A stretch of DNA of 64,000 nucleotides from Marinimicrobium koreense (GCF_003762925.1 NZ_RJUK01000001.1:124001-188000), one strand, 5' to 3'. Shown: positions 18,248 to 27,794, counted from the stretch's first letter. Notes: generated from the sequence alone by a model not told the origin. Numbers and translations: made by a program.

Positions 18248-20485
18248 ATGAATTGGTTAACTGGATTGTGGCAGTGGGTCGACCAGCGTCTCCCGGTACA
18301 GCGCGCCTGGGACACCCATATGGGCAACTACTACGCGCCCAAAAACTTTAACTTCTGGTATTTCTTCGGCGTTCTGTCCCTGCTGGTGCTGGTCAACCAG
18401 TTGGTGACCGGTATCTGGCTGACGATGAACTACACCCCGACCGCCGAGGGCGCCTTCGCCTCCGTCGAATACATTATGCGTGATGTGGAGTACGGCTGGA
18501 TTCTGCGCTACATGCACTCTACCGGTGCTTCCGCGTTTTTCGTGGTGGTATACCTGCACATGTTCCGCGGCTTGATGTACGGCTCCTACAAGGCGCCGCG
18601 CGAGCTGGTATGGATTTTCGGCATGACCATCTATCTGGTGCTCATGGCGGAAGCCTTCATGGGCTACGTGTTGCCCTGGGGGCAGATGTCCTACTGGGGC
18701 GCTCAGGTGATTGTGTCCCTGTTCGGGGCTATTCCGGTGATCGGCGAAGATCTTGTGCAGTGGATTCGCGGTGATTACCTGATTTCCGGCATTACCCTGA
18801 ACCGCTTCTTCGCCCTGCACGTCGTGGCCCTGCCGATTGTCCTGCTCGGGTTGGTGGTGCTGCATATCCTGGCGCTGCACGAAGTCGGTTCCAACAACCC
18901 CGATGGCGTGGACATCAAGAAGAACAAAGATGAGAACGGTATCCCCAAAGATGGCGTGCAGTTCCATCCGTACTACACGGTTCACGACCTGGTGGGTATT
19001 ACTGTCTTCCTGTTCGCTTTCTGTTTCGTCATGTTTTTCATGCCGGAAATGGGCGGTTTCTTCCTGGAATACGCTAACTTTGAAGAGGCGAACAACCTGA
19101 AGACCCCGGAGCACATTGCCCCGGTGTGGTACTTCACGCCTTTCTACGCCATCTTGCGGGCGGTGACCATTGAAATTGGCCCCTTGAGCGCCAAGTTCCT
19201 CGGTCTGATTGCCATGGGCGCGGCGATTGCCATCCTGTTCGTGCTGCCCTGGTTGGATCGGGCCAAGGCCCGCTCCATGCGCTACAAGGGGCATATCCCG
19301 CGGGTCATGTTGATGGTATTCGCCGCCATGTTTGTGGTGCTGGGTTACCTGGGCGTCAAATCACCGACCACTGGGCGCACCGTATTGTCCCAGTTGGCGA
19401 CGGTGTTCTACTTTGCCTATTTCATCACCATGCCGATCTGGACCAGCAGCCGCCCGCCGGAGCAGCGCTCGCAGATCGCGCGAGTCCTGTCGTTCGCCAT
19501 TTGCTGGGGTTTTGCCCTGATCTTCTTGGTAATGGCTCTGAATGGAATCACAGGGGACAGCGATGTGCCGGTCTTCCTGCGCCTGTTTGGTCTGGTTCTG
19601 GCCGCCGTGTTCGCGGTGCTCCCCTGGTTGGCGGATCGCGATAGTGAGCACCCCGTGCCAGAGCGTGTACAGATGAAAGGCTTGCCGCTGCGCTTGGTGC
19701 TGGGTGGTCTGGCGCTGTTCGCAGTACTCGTGGTGGTTCCGATCAAGGCTGTGGGCGCGGGTGCTGGCGGATGTGGTTCCATTCCCTGCGATATCATGGA
19801 ACCGGACCTGGACAATAAAGAGTCCCTGCAGCGTGGTGCCAAGTACTTCGTGAACTACTGTATGGGCTGCCACTCCGCCAAGTTTTCACGCTATGAGCGG
19901 GTGGCGGACGATCTCGGTATTCCCCACGATGTGGCGCGCAACAACCTGATTTTCGGCGATCAGGAGATCGGTAGTCTGATGACCACCTCCATGACGAAGG
20001 AGCAGGGTAAGCAGTGGTTTGGGGTTCAGCCGCCGGATCTGACTCTGGTGGCCCGGTCTCGCAACCCGGAGTGGCTGTATACTTACCTTCGTAACTTCTA
20101 TAAGGATGAGAGCCGTCCCTTCGGTGTGAATAATCGGGTGTTTGAAAACGTTGGTATGCCCCACGTCATGCTGGACCTTCAAGGCCTGCTGGAGTGTTCC
20201 GCCGGTCCCCAGCTGGACAGCCATGGACACATTGTGCGCGATAGCGCGGGCAATCCAGTCATGGATGAGGAGTGTGGTAGCCTGGTGGAAGGTGACATTG
20301 AAGGCAGCCTGTCGCAGGAAGAGTTTGACCAGGTGATCTACGACCTGGTGAATTTCCTGGAGTATCTGGGTGAGCCCGCAGCCATGGACCGTGAACGGGT
20401 GGGTATCTTCGTGCTGTTGTTCCTGTCCGTCCTGTTTGTGTTTGCTTACCTGCTCAACCGCGAGTACTGGAAGGGAATTCACTAA
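18248..20485 (+). CDS. Cytochrome b - cytochrome c1 fusion of the bc1 complex
   Basis: One uninterrupted 745-residue frame. Residues 1 to about 400 are cytochrome b: haem histidines H90, H104, H191, H206 and Qo motif PVWY (292-295). About residues 405-475 add two further hydrophobic segments not typical of the b subunit. Another hydrophobic stretch (about 481-500) resembles a c1 signal/anchor. Cytochrome c1 follows, with haem site CMGCH (538-542), axial methionine probably M637 (ENVGMPHV) and a C-terminal anchor (717-738). In most gammaproteobacteria petB and petC are separate; a comparable b-c1 polyprotein, cleaved after export, is known as fbcH in Bradyrhizobium. Whether this one is cleaved is not visible. 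Confidence 0.95.
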   Translation: MNWLTGLWQWVDQRLPVQRAWDTHMGNYYAPKNFNFWYFFGVLSLLVLVNQLVTGIWLTMNYTPTAEGAFASVEYIMRDVEYGWILRYMHSTGASAFFVVVYLHMFRGLMYGSYKAPRELVWIFGMTIYLVLMAEAFMGYVLPWGQMSYWGAQVIVSLFGAIPVIGEDLVQWIRGDYLISGITLNRFFALHVVALPIVLLGLVVLHILALHEVGSNNPDGVDIKKNKDENGIPKDGVQFHPYYTVHDLVGITVFLFAFCFVMFFMPEMGGFFLEYANFEEANNLKTPEHIAPVWYFTPFYAILRAVTIEIGPLSAKFLGLIAMGAAIAILFVLPWLDRAKARSMRYKGHIPRVMLMVFAAMFVVLGYLGVKSPTTGRTVLSQLATVFYFAYFITMPIWTSSRPPEQRSQIARVLSFAICWGFALIFLVMALNGITGDSDVPVFLRLFGLVLAAVFAVLPWLADRDSEHPVPERVQMKGLPLRLVLGGLALFAVLVVVPIKAVGAGAGGCGSIPCDIMEPDLDNKESLQRGAKYFVNYCMGCHSAKFSRYERVADDLGIPHDVARNNLIFGDQEIGSLMTTSMTKEQGKQWFGVQPPDLTLVARSRNPEWLYTYLRNFYKDESRPFGVNNRVFENVGMPHVMLDLQGLLECSAGPQLDSHGHIVRDSAGNPVMDEECGSLVEGDIEGSLSQEEFDQVIYDLVNFLEYLGEPAAMDRERVGIFVLLFLSVLFVFAYLLNREYWKGIH

Positions 20486-20499
20486 ATTCGAATAACGGT

Positions 20500-20519
20500 G
20501 GGGCGCCTGTGGGCGCCCC
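20500..20519 (+). terminator. GC hairpin between the bc1 operon and sspA
   Basis: GGGGCGCC (20500-20507) pairs with GGCGCCCC (20512-20519) over a 4-base loop, 14 bases after the petB/C stop. No T run follows, so it may be a weak or factor-assisted terminator, or an mRNA-end stabiliser. Confidence 0.4.
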
Positions 20520-20553
20520 GGCTTGATCACTGGGTAATTTGAGGTAATACACA

Positions 20554-21189
20554 ATGGGTGTGGTGACCAAACGCTCATCCATGACGCTGTTTTCCGATGG
20601 TTCTGATCATTACAGCCATCGGGTTAGAATTGTGTTGTCGGAGAAAGGGGTATCGTCGGATATTATTGATGTCGATCCCAAAAACAAGCCGCAGGAACTG
20701 GCGGACCTCAACCCCTATAACAGTCTGCCCACGCTGGTGGACCGGGACTTGGCCCTGTACGAGTCCAAAGTGATCATGGAGTACCTGGATGAGCGTTTCC
20801 CGCATCCTCCGCTCCTGCCGGTATACCCGGTTGCCCGGGCTCAGAGCCGGCTGTGGATGTACCGGCTGGAGCGTGATTGGGCGCCGCTGGTAGACACCAT
20901 TCTCACCAGCAAGAGTAAGGACACCGTGCTAAAGGCGCGTAAGGCCCTGCGCGACAGTCTGCTGGCCATCTCGCCGATCTTTGCCGAAATGCCGTTTTTC
21001 ATGAGCGATGAGTTCACCATCGTGGACTGCTGCCTGGCACCGATCCTCTGGCGCTTGCCGATGCTGGATATTGACCTTGGCAAGGGGCGCCAGGCCCAGC
21101 CGTTGCTGACGTACCAGAAGCGACTGTTCGAACGTGAGGGATTTCGTAAGAGCCTCACGGAAGTCGAGCGCGACATGGGGGCTCACTAG
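20554..21189 (+). CDS. sspA: Stringent starvation protein A
   Basis: 211 residues of glutathione-S-transferase fold: a thioredoxin-like N-terminal half ([38 protein letters not shown]) and an all-helical C-terminal half. SspA binds RNA polymerase and affects stationary-phase and acid-stress transcription; it lacks GST activity in E. coli. Position after the bc1 operon and before sspB is conserved. Confidence 0.94.
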   Translation: MGVVTKRSSMTLFSDGSDHYSHRVRIVLSEKGVSSDIIDVDPKNKPQELADLNPYNSLPTLVDRDLALYESKVIMEYLDERFPHPPLLPVYPVARAQSRLWMYRLERDWAPLVDTILTSKSKDTVLKARKALRDSLLAISPIFAEMPFFMSDEFTIVDCCLAPILWRLPMLDIDLGKGRQAQPLLTYQKRLFEREGFRKSLTEVERDMGAH

Positions 21190-21208
21190 CCTCCATTGCG
21201 TGTTGTCC

Positions 21209-21225
21209 AGCCCCCAAAAGGGGCT
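21209..21225 (+). promoter_or_regulatory. Small hairpin between sspA and sspB
   Basis: AGCCCC (21209-21214), loop CAAAA, GGGGCT (21220-21225), followed by TTCAT. Lies 36 bases before sspB. Could attenuate or stabilise; no strong T tract. Confidence 0.35.
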
Positions 21226-21260
21226 TTCATGCCCTTCGATACCCTATCGGGAGACGTTCT

Positions 21261-21656
21261 ATGGCCATGACCTCAAGCCGTCCTTACATGATTCGAGCGC
21301 TCTATGAGTGGATCGTGGATAACGGCTGCACCCCCTATATCCTGGTGGATGCCCAGGGGCAAGGCGTTGAAGTGCCTCAGCAGCACGTCAATAAAGACGG
21401 GCAGATTGTACTCAATATCAATCCGACGGCAGTCAAAGACCTGTTCATCGGTCTGGAGCAGATCAACTTCAATGCCCGCTTTGGCGGCATACCGACGGAT
21501 CTGGTGATCCCCTGTGGCTCAGTACTGGGTATTTATGCCCGGGAGAATGGCCAGGGCATGGTATTCGAGCATGAGCCCAATCCCGAGCCTCCCAAGCCGG
21601 ATTCCGAACCGAAGAAAGACGCGCAAAAACGGCCCAACCTCAAGGTCGTCAAATAA
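21261..21656 (+). CDS. sspB: ClpXP specificity-enhancing factor SspB
   Basis: 131 residues. The folded domain (about 5-110) opens SSRPYMIRALYEWIVDNGCTPYILVD, which is characteristic. A charged, flexible linker ends in RPNLKVVK, the ClpX-binding tail. SspB tethers ssrA-tagged peptides to ClpXP. It pairs with sspA upstream. Confidence 0.95.
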   Translation: MAMTSSRPYMIRALYEWIVDNGCTPYILVDAQGQGVEVPQQHVNKDGQIVLNINPTAVKDLFIGLEQINFNARFGGIPTDLVIPCGSVLGIYARENGQGMVFEHEPNPEPPKPDSEPKKDAQKRPNLKVVK

Positions 21657-21674
21657 GGGGCGACGGCCCCTTTT
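21655..21674 (+). terminator. Terminator after sspB
   Basis: AAGGGGC/CCCCTT-type stem (about 21655-21674, GGGGCGACGGCCCC followed by TTTT) that overlaps the sspB stop codon. Confidence 0.7.
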
Positions 21675-21793
21675 ATATAACCTAAGTTGATTAACAGTAT
21701 TCGTTTATCGCGAATACTTCTTTGCGGCACTCGTCCCAAAGCTGGATACTGTACGTACTCTCTAATAACAAGCAGTAGCAGGAGTACGTAAAT

Positions 21794-22411
21794 ATGGCTA
21801 TGTTGCAGCACACCCTGGGTATCTTCACCAACCCCGATCGCGAGTGGCAGCGGATACGCAGCGACAACGAATCGTTCCTGCGGGTTTATCTACGTCACGT
21901 TCCGTTGATGGCACTGATACCCTGTATCGCGGGCTATTTCGGAGTGACCGAAGTGGGCTGGAGTGTGGGTAGCGGCGGTGTGGTGAAATTGACCAGCCAA
22001 AGTGCCTTGCTCATGGCCGTAGCAGCCTATTTCGCTCAGCTTATTGCCATTTATGTCCTGGGCGAATACATCAACTGGATGTCGCGCAGTTTTGGTGTGG
22101 CCGACGAAGCCAATCGTCGCCACTATGAAGGGACGGCGCTGGCGGTCTATTCGGCCATTCCAATGATGCTCGCTGGCGTTGCGCTGGTGTACCCTCAGTT
22201 GTGGCTGGTGGTATCGGTGTACATTCTGGCGGCGTGCTACTCCGTCTATCTGATTTATGAAGGTATTCCCATCCTGATGAATATCCCGAAAGAACGGGGC
22301 TTCATTTACGCCAGTTCGGTGATCACCGTAGGCTTGGTGCTCGCGGTCGTGGTGATGGTTAGTACCGTGATCGTCTGGAGTTCAGGGGCGGGACCGGTCT
22401 ACATCAGCTGA
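21794..22411 (+). CDS. Yip1-domain inner-membrane protein
   Basis: 205 residues with about five hydrophobic segments and the Yip1/YIPF-type pattern: N-terminal FTNPDREWQRIRSD motif, central Y-rich membrane helices and PILMNIPKERGFIYA. AGGAG precedes the start with good spacing. Bacterial Yip1-domain proteins have no settled function. It stands alone between two terminators. Confidence 0.75.
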   Translation: MAMLQHTLGIFTNPDREWQRIRSDNESFLRVYLRHVPLMALIPCIAGYFGVTEVGWSVGSGGVVKLTSQSALLMAVAAYFAQLIAIYVLGEYINWMSRSFGVADEANRRHYEGTALAVYSAIPMMLAGVALVYPQLWLVVSVYILAACYSVYLIYEGIPILMNIPKERGFIYASSVITVGLVLAVVVMVSTVIVWSSGAGPVYIS

Positions 22412-22444
22412 TTTTCCGGCGAGACTGATTCGCTTATCCGACAG

Positions 22445-22471
22445 AAGGCAGCCTCCGGGCTGCCTTTTGCG
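22445..22471 (+). terminator. Terminator after the Yip1-like gene
   Basis: AAGGCAGCC (22446-22454) pairs with GGCTGCCTT (22459-22467) and is followed by TTGCGTTT. It lies 35 bases after the stop. Confidence 0.7.
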
Positions 22472-22504
22472 TTTGTTGCAGTAATTTGACAAATTTATGG
22501 CAGC

Positions 22505-22538
22505 CTGTCACAGGACTGTCATATTGGGTGGGTAGAGT
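22505..22538 (+). promoter_or_regulatory. Pho box and -10 of pstS
   Basis: CTGTCAC (22505-22511), AGGA, CTGTCAT (22516-22522): two 7-bp PhoB half-sites with an 11-base period, almost the textbook Pho box. TAGAGT (22533-22538) follows 10 bases later, where a PhoB-dependent -10 belongs. pstS starts at 22617. PhoB/PhoR are not in the window. Confidence 0.85.
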
Positions 22539-22616
22539 GCGTCTCAGGTGGAAATGACCCAGATAAGGGCATTTCATGTCACTGAACGACAAATCACTGT
22601 TTCAGAGGAGCGCTCT

Positions 22617-23585
22617 ATGAACGCCATCAAATTCTTTAAAGGCCTGGCTCTGGCCGGCTCAATGACCTGCGCCATGGCGCAAGCGGACGTCGATCCCAAT
22701 CTGCCGGATTACGAGGCGGTTTCAGGCGTGTCCGGTAATGTGAACAGCATCGGTTCCGATACCCTGAACAACCTCATGACCCTCTGGGCCGAGGAGTTCG
22801 CCAAGTTCTATCCCAACGTCAATATCCAGATCCAGGGTGCCGGTTCTTCGACCGCTCCGCCGGCGCTGACTCAGAATACTGCCAACTTTGGTCCCATGAG
22901 TCGCGAAATGAAGGCCTCCGAGATTCGTGCCTTTGAGCAAGCTCACGGTTACAAGCCGACTGCTGTTCCGGTAGCGGTGGACGTTCTGGCGGTCTACGTC
23001 AACAAAGACAACCCCATTGAAGGCCTCACGATTCCCCAAGTTGACGCCATGTTCTCGGTGACCCGTCGCTGTGGCTACTCAGAAGACATTACCCGTTGGG
23101 GCCAACTGGGCCTGGACGGTGAGTGGGAAAATCGTGACCTGGGCCTGTACAGCCGTAACGCGGTGTCCGGTACCTACGGTTACTTCAAGGACAATGCCCT
23201 GTGCGGGGGCGACTACAAGCCCGGCATTAACGAGCAGCCCGGTTCTGCCTCGGTTGTTCAGGGTGTGAGCGAATCGCGTAACGGTATCGGCTACTCCGGT
23301 ATTGGCTACATGACTTCTGGCGTGCGTGCAGTACCGCTGGCCCGTGCCGAAGGCGAAGAGTTCGCCGCTCCTAACGCCGAAAACGCCTCGAATGGCAGCT
23401 ACCCGCTGGCCCGCTTCCTGTATGTGTACGTCAACAAGCACCCGAACCGCCCCCTGGATCCCATGCAGGCTGAGTTCCTGAAAATGGTAATCTCCAAGCA
23501 GGGTCAGGAAGTGGTAGTGCGTGACGGTTACATTCCGCTGCCGGCCTCAGTGTCCAAGCGGGTGACCGAAGAGCTGGGTCTGTAA
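22617..23585 (+). CDS. pstS: Phosphate ABC transporter substrate-binding protein PstS
   Basis: 322 residues from the ATG at 22617, preceded by GAGGAG and followed by a signal peptide ([18 protein letters not shown]). The phosphate-binding loops are visible: [20 protein letters not shown], and [12 protein letters not shown]. It is the family variant in which these motifs replace the E. coli ones. It captures periplasmic phosphate for PstCAB. A terminator separates it from pstC, allowing excess production of the binding protein. Confidence 0.94.
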   Translation: MNAIKFFKGLALAGSMTCAMAQADVDPNLPDYEAVSGVSGNVNSIGSDTLNNLMTLWAEEFAKFYPNVNIQIQGAGSSTAPPALTQNTANFGPMSREMKASEIRAFEQAHGYKPTAVPVAVDVLAVYVNKDNPIEGLTIPQVDAMFSVTRRCGYSEDITRWGQLGLDGEWENRDLGLYSRNAVSGTYGYFKDNALCGGDYKPGINEQPGSASVVQGVSESRNGIGYSGIGYMTSGVRAVPLARAEGEEFAAPNAENASNGSYPLARFLYVYVNKHPNRPLDPMQAEFLKMVISKQGQEVVVRDGYIPLPASVSKRVTEELGL

Positions 23586-23676
23586 ACACAGACTCCGCCG
23601 GGGTGGCACTTGCCGCCCCGATCGACCCGGAAAGGGACCCTGGGTTTATGATCCGTCAACTGGTTTAGGGACAATC

Positions 23677-23712
23677 AAAAGGGACACCGCCGCGGGGCGG
23701 AGGGTCCCTTTT
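23677..23712 (+). terminator. Terminator between pstS and pstC
   Basis: AAAAGGGAC (23677-23685) pairs with GTCCCTTTT (23704-23712); an inner CCGC/GCGG stem extends the hairpin. It separates pstS from the second Pho box. Confidence 0.8.
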
Positions 23713-23721
23713 GTCATGTAG

Positions 23722-23755
23722 CTGTAACAAAACTGTCATCTAGCGCTGTTAGCAT
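23722..23755 (+). promoter_or_regulatory. Second Pho box, upstream of pstC
   Basis: CTGTAAC (23722-23728), AAAA, CTGTCAT (23733-23739), followed after about ten bases by TTAGCAT. The permease genes therefore appear to have their own PhoB-dependent promoter, separate from that of pstS. Confidence 0.78.
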
Positions 23756-23825
23756 GCACGCGCTTTCGTCGAAGTCCTCTGATTGGGGGTTCGACCGAGA
23801 TTCTCCAGCTCAGGATTGATGCACT

Positions 23826-26111
23826 ATGTCAGAGCGACCTTCCACCCCGGATGCCCGGGGAAGCTTGATGCCGAATGCGGAGCAACGTGCTCGTCTGCGC
23901 AAGGTACGCAAATTCAAGGACGGCCTGTCCCGCTACGGAGTCGGCACCGCCGGTATGATGGTGGTTGGCGCCTTGGCGCTGATTTTCATCTACCTGTTCT
24001 CGGAAGTGGCGCCGTTACTGCGCAGCAGCAGTATCGAGCCGACTGCCGACTACCCCTTCGCACTGACCAGCGAGGCCGATCCGTCCGCCCACCTCGTGCT
24101 CGAACGTTACGAGGAGATGGGGGCATCGTTCAGCGAGGCCGGGCAGGTGCACTTCTTCAACGTTGATTCGGGGCTCGCCCTCAAAACCTTTGAGGTTCCT
24201 CGCAACCAGGGTGTCTCGGCCACGGCGGTTGATACCAGTGTGCCGAATCAGCAGCTGGTGGCCTACGGTTTCTCCGATGGCTCGGTATCTGTCGTCCAGG
24301 AGACCTATAGCCTCAGCTATCCCAATGACCAGCGCCTGGTGACTCCGGGGCTGGATTACCCACTGGGTGAGGAACCCGTCACGCTGGACGAGCAGGGCCG
24401 CGCCTTGCGCGAAGTCGCCGTGCAGAGCACGGATGCCGGCCTGATGGTTGCAGGCGTCACTGAAGACAATCAGATCCTTGTGGGGCGTTACCGGATGAAC
24501 CAGGGACTGTTCGGCAACGGCGGTAGCGTATCCGGTGATAGCTATTCCGTGCCCTCACTACCCGGTGGTGCCCAGGTGGAGCACTTGATCGTCGATGCCA
24601 CTGGGCGTTTTTTGGTGGTCGCGGACGATCGGGAACAACTGCATTTTTACCATGTCGAGCGCGCTGAAGATGCCCGGCTGATCGAGACGCTCCCCACCGA
24701 GCGTGGCCAGGTAAACGCTCTGGAGTTTCTGGTCGGTACGCTGTCGGTGATCATCGGTACGGACCAGGGGGCGGTCAGCCAGTGGTTTATCATTCGGGAT
24801 GATAACAATCAATTCCATCTGACGCCGGTGCGGGACTTTGGCTCCATGCCGGGCTCGGTGACCACTATCGCACCGGAATATACCCGAAAAGGTTTCGCGG
24901 CCGGTGACGACCAAGGCAATGTCGGCCTTTTCTACGGGACATCGTCGAGCACCCTGGTGATCGAGTCGGTCACGGATCAGCCCATTTCGCAACTGGCATT
25001 GTCGCCCATTAACGGCCGCTTGCTGGCGCTGGATAACGACCAGCGGTTGCATATAGCCTCGGTCTGGAATGAGCATCCGGAAATTTCCATGAGCTCACTC
25101 TGGCAGAAGGTCTGGTATGAAGGCCGACAGCAGCCCGAGTACGTCTGGCAGGCTTCCTCTGGCGCGGATGACTCCGAGGCGAAAATGAGCCTGGTGCCGT
25201 TGTCCATCGGTACGCTCAAAGCCGCTTTCTACGCGATGCTGTTTGCCATTCCTCTGGGTGTGATGGGTGCCATTTACACCGCCTACTTCATGACCCCCAA
25301 GCTGCGCGGCGTGGTTAAACCCACCATTGAGATCATGGAAGCCCTGCCGACGGTCATTTTGGGTTTTCTTGCGGGTCTGTGGCTGGCGCCATTCCTGGAA
25401 AATCACCTGCCGGCGGTTTTCAGTATTCTGATTTTCCTGCCGGTCACCATGTTGGCCGTAGGGTTGTTGTGGAGCCGGTTGCCATCGGCGATTCGCAGTA
25501 ATGTCCCGGAAGGTTGGGAGGCCGCCATTCTGATTGTTCCCATCCTGCTGACCGGATGGGCCTGTATCGCGATCAGCCCACATGTCGAAGTGTGGTTCTT
25601 TGATGGCAGCATGCGCCAGTGGCTGACCAACAACAACATTGACTATGATCAGCGCAATGCTCTGGTCGTGGGTATTGCCATGGGCTTTGCGGTGATTCCC
25701 ACCATTTTCTCGATCGCCGAAGACGCGGTGTTCAACGTACCTCGCCATTTGACCCAGGGGTCTCTGGCCCTCGGGGCAACCCGCTGGCAGACCGTAATAG
25801 GTGTGATTCTGCCCACCGCCAGCCCGGGTATCTTCTCGGCGGTGATGATGGGCTTTGGTCGTGCAGTGGGTGAAACCATGATTGTGTTGATGGCCACCGG
25901 CAACAGCCCGGTGCTGAACTTCAATATATTCGAAGGTATGCGCACCCTGTCCGCCAACGTGGCGGTGGAACTGCCGGAAACCGCCATTGGCAGCACGCAT
26001 TTCCGGGTGTTGTTCCTCGCCGCTCTGGTGCTGTTGGCCCTGACATTTGTGGTCAACACTCTGGCCGAAGTCGTTCGCCAGCGTTTGCGTAAACGCTACA
26101 GCAACCTGTAA
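23826..26111 (+). CDS. pstC: Phosphate ABC transporter permease PstC, extended form
   Basis: 761 residues, more than twice the roughly 320 of E. coli PstC. After a cytoplasmic N terminus and a first membrane helix (about 41-62) there is a periplasmic region of nearly 380 residues whose repeating beta-rich segments (FFNVDSGLALKTFEV, GFSDGSVSVVQETYS, LHFYHVERAED, GNVGLFYGTSSS) resemble a WD40-like propeller. The ordinary permease domain follows (about 455-761), with the EAA loop around LGATRWQTVIGVILPTASPG. Long PstC proteins are known in marine gammaproteobacteria; the propeller's role is not established. Confidence 0.92.
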   Translation: MSERPSTPDARGSLMPNAEQRARLRKVRKFKDGLSRYGVGTAGMMVVGALALIFIYLFSEVAPLLRSSSIEPTADYPFALTSEADPSAHLVLERYEEMGASFSEAGQVHFFNVDSGLALKTFEVPRNQGVSATAVDTSVPNQQLVAYGFSDGSVSVVQETYSLSYPNDQRLVTPGLDYPLGEEPVTLDEQGRALREVAVQSTDAGLMVAGVTEDNQILVGRYRMNQGLFGNGGSVSGDSYSVPSLPGGAQVEHLIVDATGRFLVVADDREQLHFYHVERAEDARLIETLPTERGQVNALEFLVGTLSVIIGTDQGAVSQWFIIRDDNNQFHLTPVRDFGSMPGSVTTIAPEYTRKGFAAGDDQGNVGLFYGTSSSTLVIESVTDQPISQLALSPINGRLLALDNDQRLHIASVWNEHPEISMSSLWQKVWYEGRQQPEYVWQASSGADDSEAKMSLVPLSIGTLKAAFYAMLFAIPLGVMGAIYTAYFMTPKLRGVVKPTIEIMEALPTVILGFLAGLWLAPFLENHLPAVFSILIFLPVTMLAVGLLWSRLPSAIRSNVPEGWEAAILIVPILLTGWACIAISPHVEVWFFDGSMRQWLTNNNIDYDQRNALVVGIAMGFAVIPTIFSIAEDAVFNVPRHLTQGSLALGATRWQTVIGVILPTASPGIFSAVMMGFGRAVGETMIVLMATGNSPVLNFNIFEGMRTLSANVAVELPETAIGSTHFRVLFLAALVLLALTFVVNTLAEVVRQRLRKRYSNL

Positions 26112-26126
26112 CCATTGGGAGCCTGA

Positions 26127-27794
26127 TTGATGAAAGCCTGGTTTAAAAGTGGTGCCCCCTGGGTATGGCTGAACGGCGGTGCCGTGGCGCTGTGTATGAT
26201 TATGGTTGTGGGCCTGTTGGGGCTGATTGCCGTTCGCGGTTTTGGCCATTTCTGGCCCGCTGATCTGGTGCAGATGTCGGTGCTGGATCGCGATGGCGAC
26301 CGACAGGAAGTATTGGGTGAACTGGTCCGTAAGGAAGTCATTCCCGCACGGGTGGCGCGTACCAATGGCTACACCGTGGCCGAGGATGTCCCTCTGGTGA
26401 CCCGCTACCTGATCAAGCAGGGTAATCGGGATCTCGGTAGCGATTTCCAGTGGTACCTGGATGTGGGCATGGGTGAGTGGCACTACCCGGAAAATGCCAT
26501 TGTGGTTGAACGTCGCGAGTGGGGTAACTTTTACGGTTTCCCGGTGGCGTTGAAAGAACACGGCGAAGTGATCAGCCGCCTGGGCGATGAGGATTTCTGG
26601 CCAGAGGTGGAAGCCCGGGTCGAGCGCAGCGTGGATCTGCACAACGAAATCCGTCGCAAGGAAAAGGTGGAGATTGGCAGCATCAACCACAAGCTGGAAC
26701 GGCTGCGGCTGGAGCGTCGCCGCCTTGAGCTGCAGGGTGTTTCGCCGGAAGAAATGGCGCAGGCCGAAGAGCAGTTTGCGGTCGAGCGAGAGGCATTGAA
26801 CGAAGAGTACCGCCGGATCAAGGCGGAGCGCGACGCGATTTATGAGCAGATCGAGCGGGACAGCTTTGATGTTGAAACGGTCAACGGAATGGAAAAAACC
26901 ATTCACCTGCATAACATCGTGCGGGTTACCCGCTCCAACCACCTGGGTGTGTTTGGCAAGCTGGCACACTACATGGATCGGTTCTGGGAGTTCCTGACCG
27001 AAGAGCCGCGGGAAGCCAATACCGAGGGCGGGATTTTCCCGGCCATCTTCGGCACCGTCACCATGGTGATTGTGATGTCGATCATGGTCACCCCGCTGGG
27101 CGTGCTGGCCGCCATTTACCTGCGCGAGTACGCCCGTCAGGGCACGGTACTGAAGCTGATCCGCATTTCGGTGTACAACCTGGCCGGTGTGCCTTCAATT
27201 GTATACGGGGTGTTTGGTCTGGGTTTCTTCGTGTACTTCCTGGGGGGCAGCATTGATGAGCTGTTTTTCCCCGCGTCCTTACCGGCCCCGACCTTTGGTA
27301 CGCCGGGTTTGTTCTGGGCGTCTCTGACTCTGGCCCTGTTGACCCTGCCGGTGGTGATTGTTTCCACCGAAGAAGGCCTGGCGCGTATTCCCAGCACCAT
27401 CCGTCAGGGCAGTCTGGCCCTGGGGGCGACCAAGTCGGAGACCCTGTGGAAGGTGGTGGTGCCTCTGGCCACGCCTGGCATGATGACCGGCCTGATTCTG
27501 GCCATCGCCCGTGCCGCCGGTGAAGTGGCACCATTGATGCTCGTCGGTGTGGTCAAGCTGGCACCGAGCCTGCCCATTGATGGCAACTACCCGTACATTC
27601 ATCTGGATCAGAAGATCATGCACCTCGGGTTCCATATTTATGACGTCGGCTTCCAGAGTCCGAACGTTGAAGCCGCTCGCCCCCTGGTTTACGCGACGGC
27701 GCTGACGCTGGTGTTGTTGATCATTATTCTGAACCTTACAGCCATCAAAATTCGTAACACGCTGCGCGAGAAGTATCGCAGCGCCTCTGATTGA
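26127..27794 (+). CDS. pstA: Phosphate ABC transporter permease PstA, extended form
   Basis: 555 residues against about 300 in E. coli. The first membrane helix (about 15-37) is followed by a periplasmic insertion to about residue 300, which contains a charged coiled coil (roughly 170-250, rich in R, E, L and Q). The permease domain then has an EAA loop in LGATKSETLWKVVVPLATPG. It starts 15 bases after pstC. The coiled coil could dock onto the PstC propeller (inference). Confidence 0.92.
   Translation: MMKAWFKSGAPWVWLNGGAVALCMIMVVGLLGLIAVRGFGHFWPADLVQMSVLDRDGDRQEVLGELVRKEVIPARVARTNGYTVAEDVPLVTRYLIKQGNRDLGSDFQWYLDVGMGEWHYPENAIVVERREWGNFYGFPVALKEHGEVISRLGDEDFWPEVEARVERSVDLHNEIRRKEKVEIGSINHKLERLRLERRRLELQGVSPEEMAQAEEQFAVEREALNEEYRRIKAERDAIYEQIERDSFDVETVNGMEKTIHLHNIVRVTRSNHLGVFGKLAHYMDRFWEFLTEEPREANTEGGIFPAIFGTVTMVIVMSIMVTPLGVLAAIYLREYARQGTVLKLIRISVYNLAGVPSIVYGVFGLGFFVYFLGGSIDELFFPASLPAPTFGTPGLFWASLTLALLTLPVVIVSTEEGLARIPSTIRQGSLALGATKSETLWKVVVPLATPGMMTGLILAIARAAGEVAPLMLVGVVKLAPSLPIDGNYPYIHLDQKIMHLGFHIYDVGFQSPNVEAARPLVYATALTLVLLIIILNLTAIKIRNTLREKYRSASD

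Noticed and set aside
25095-26969. Long minus-strand frame of over 600 codons across pstC/pstA
   Set aside because: Antisense to clear permease genes, no domain and abnormal amino-acid content.
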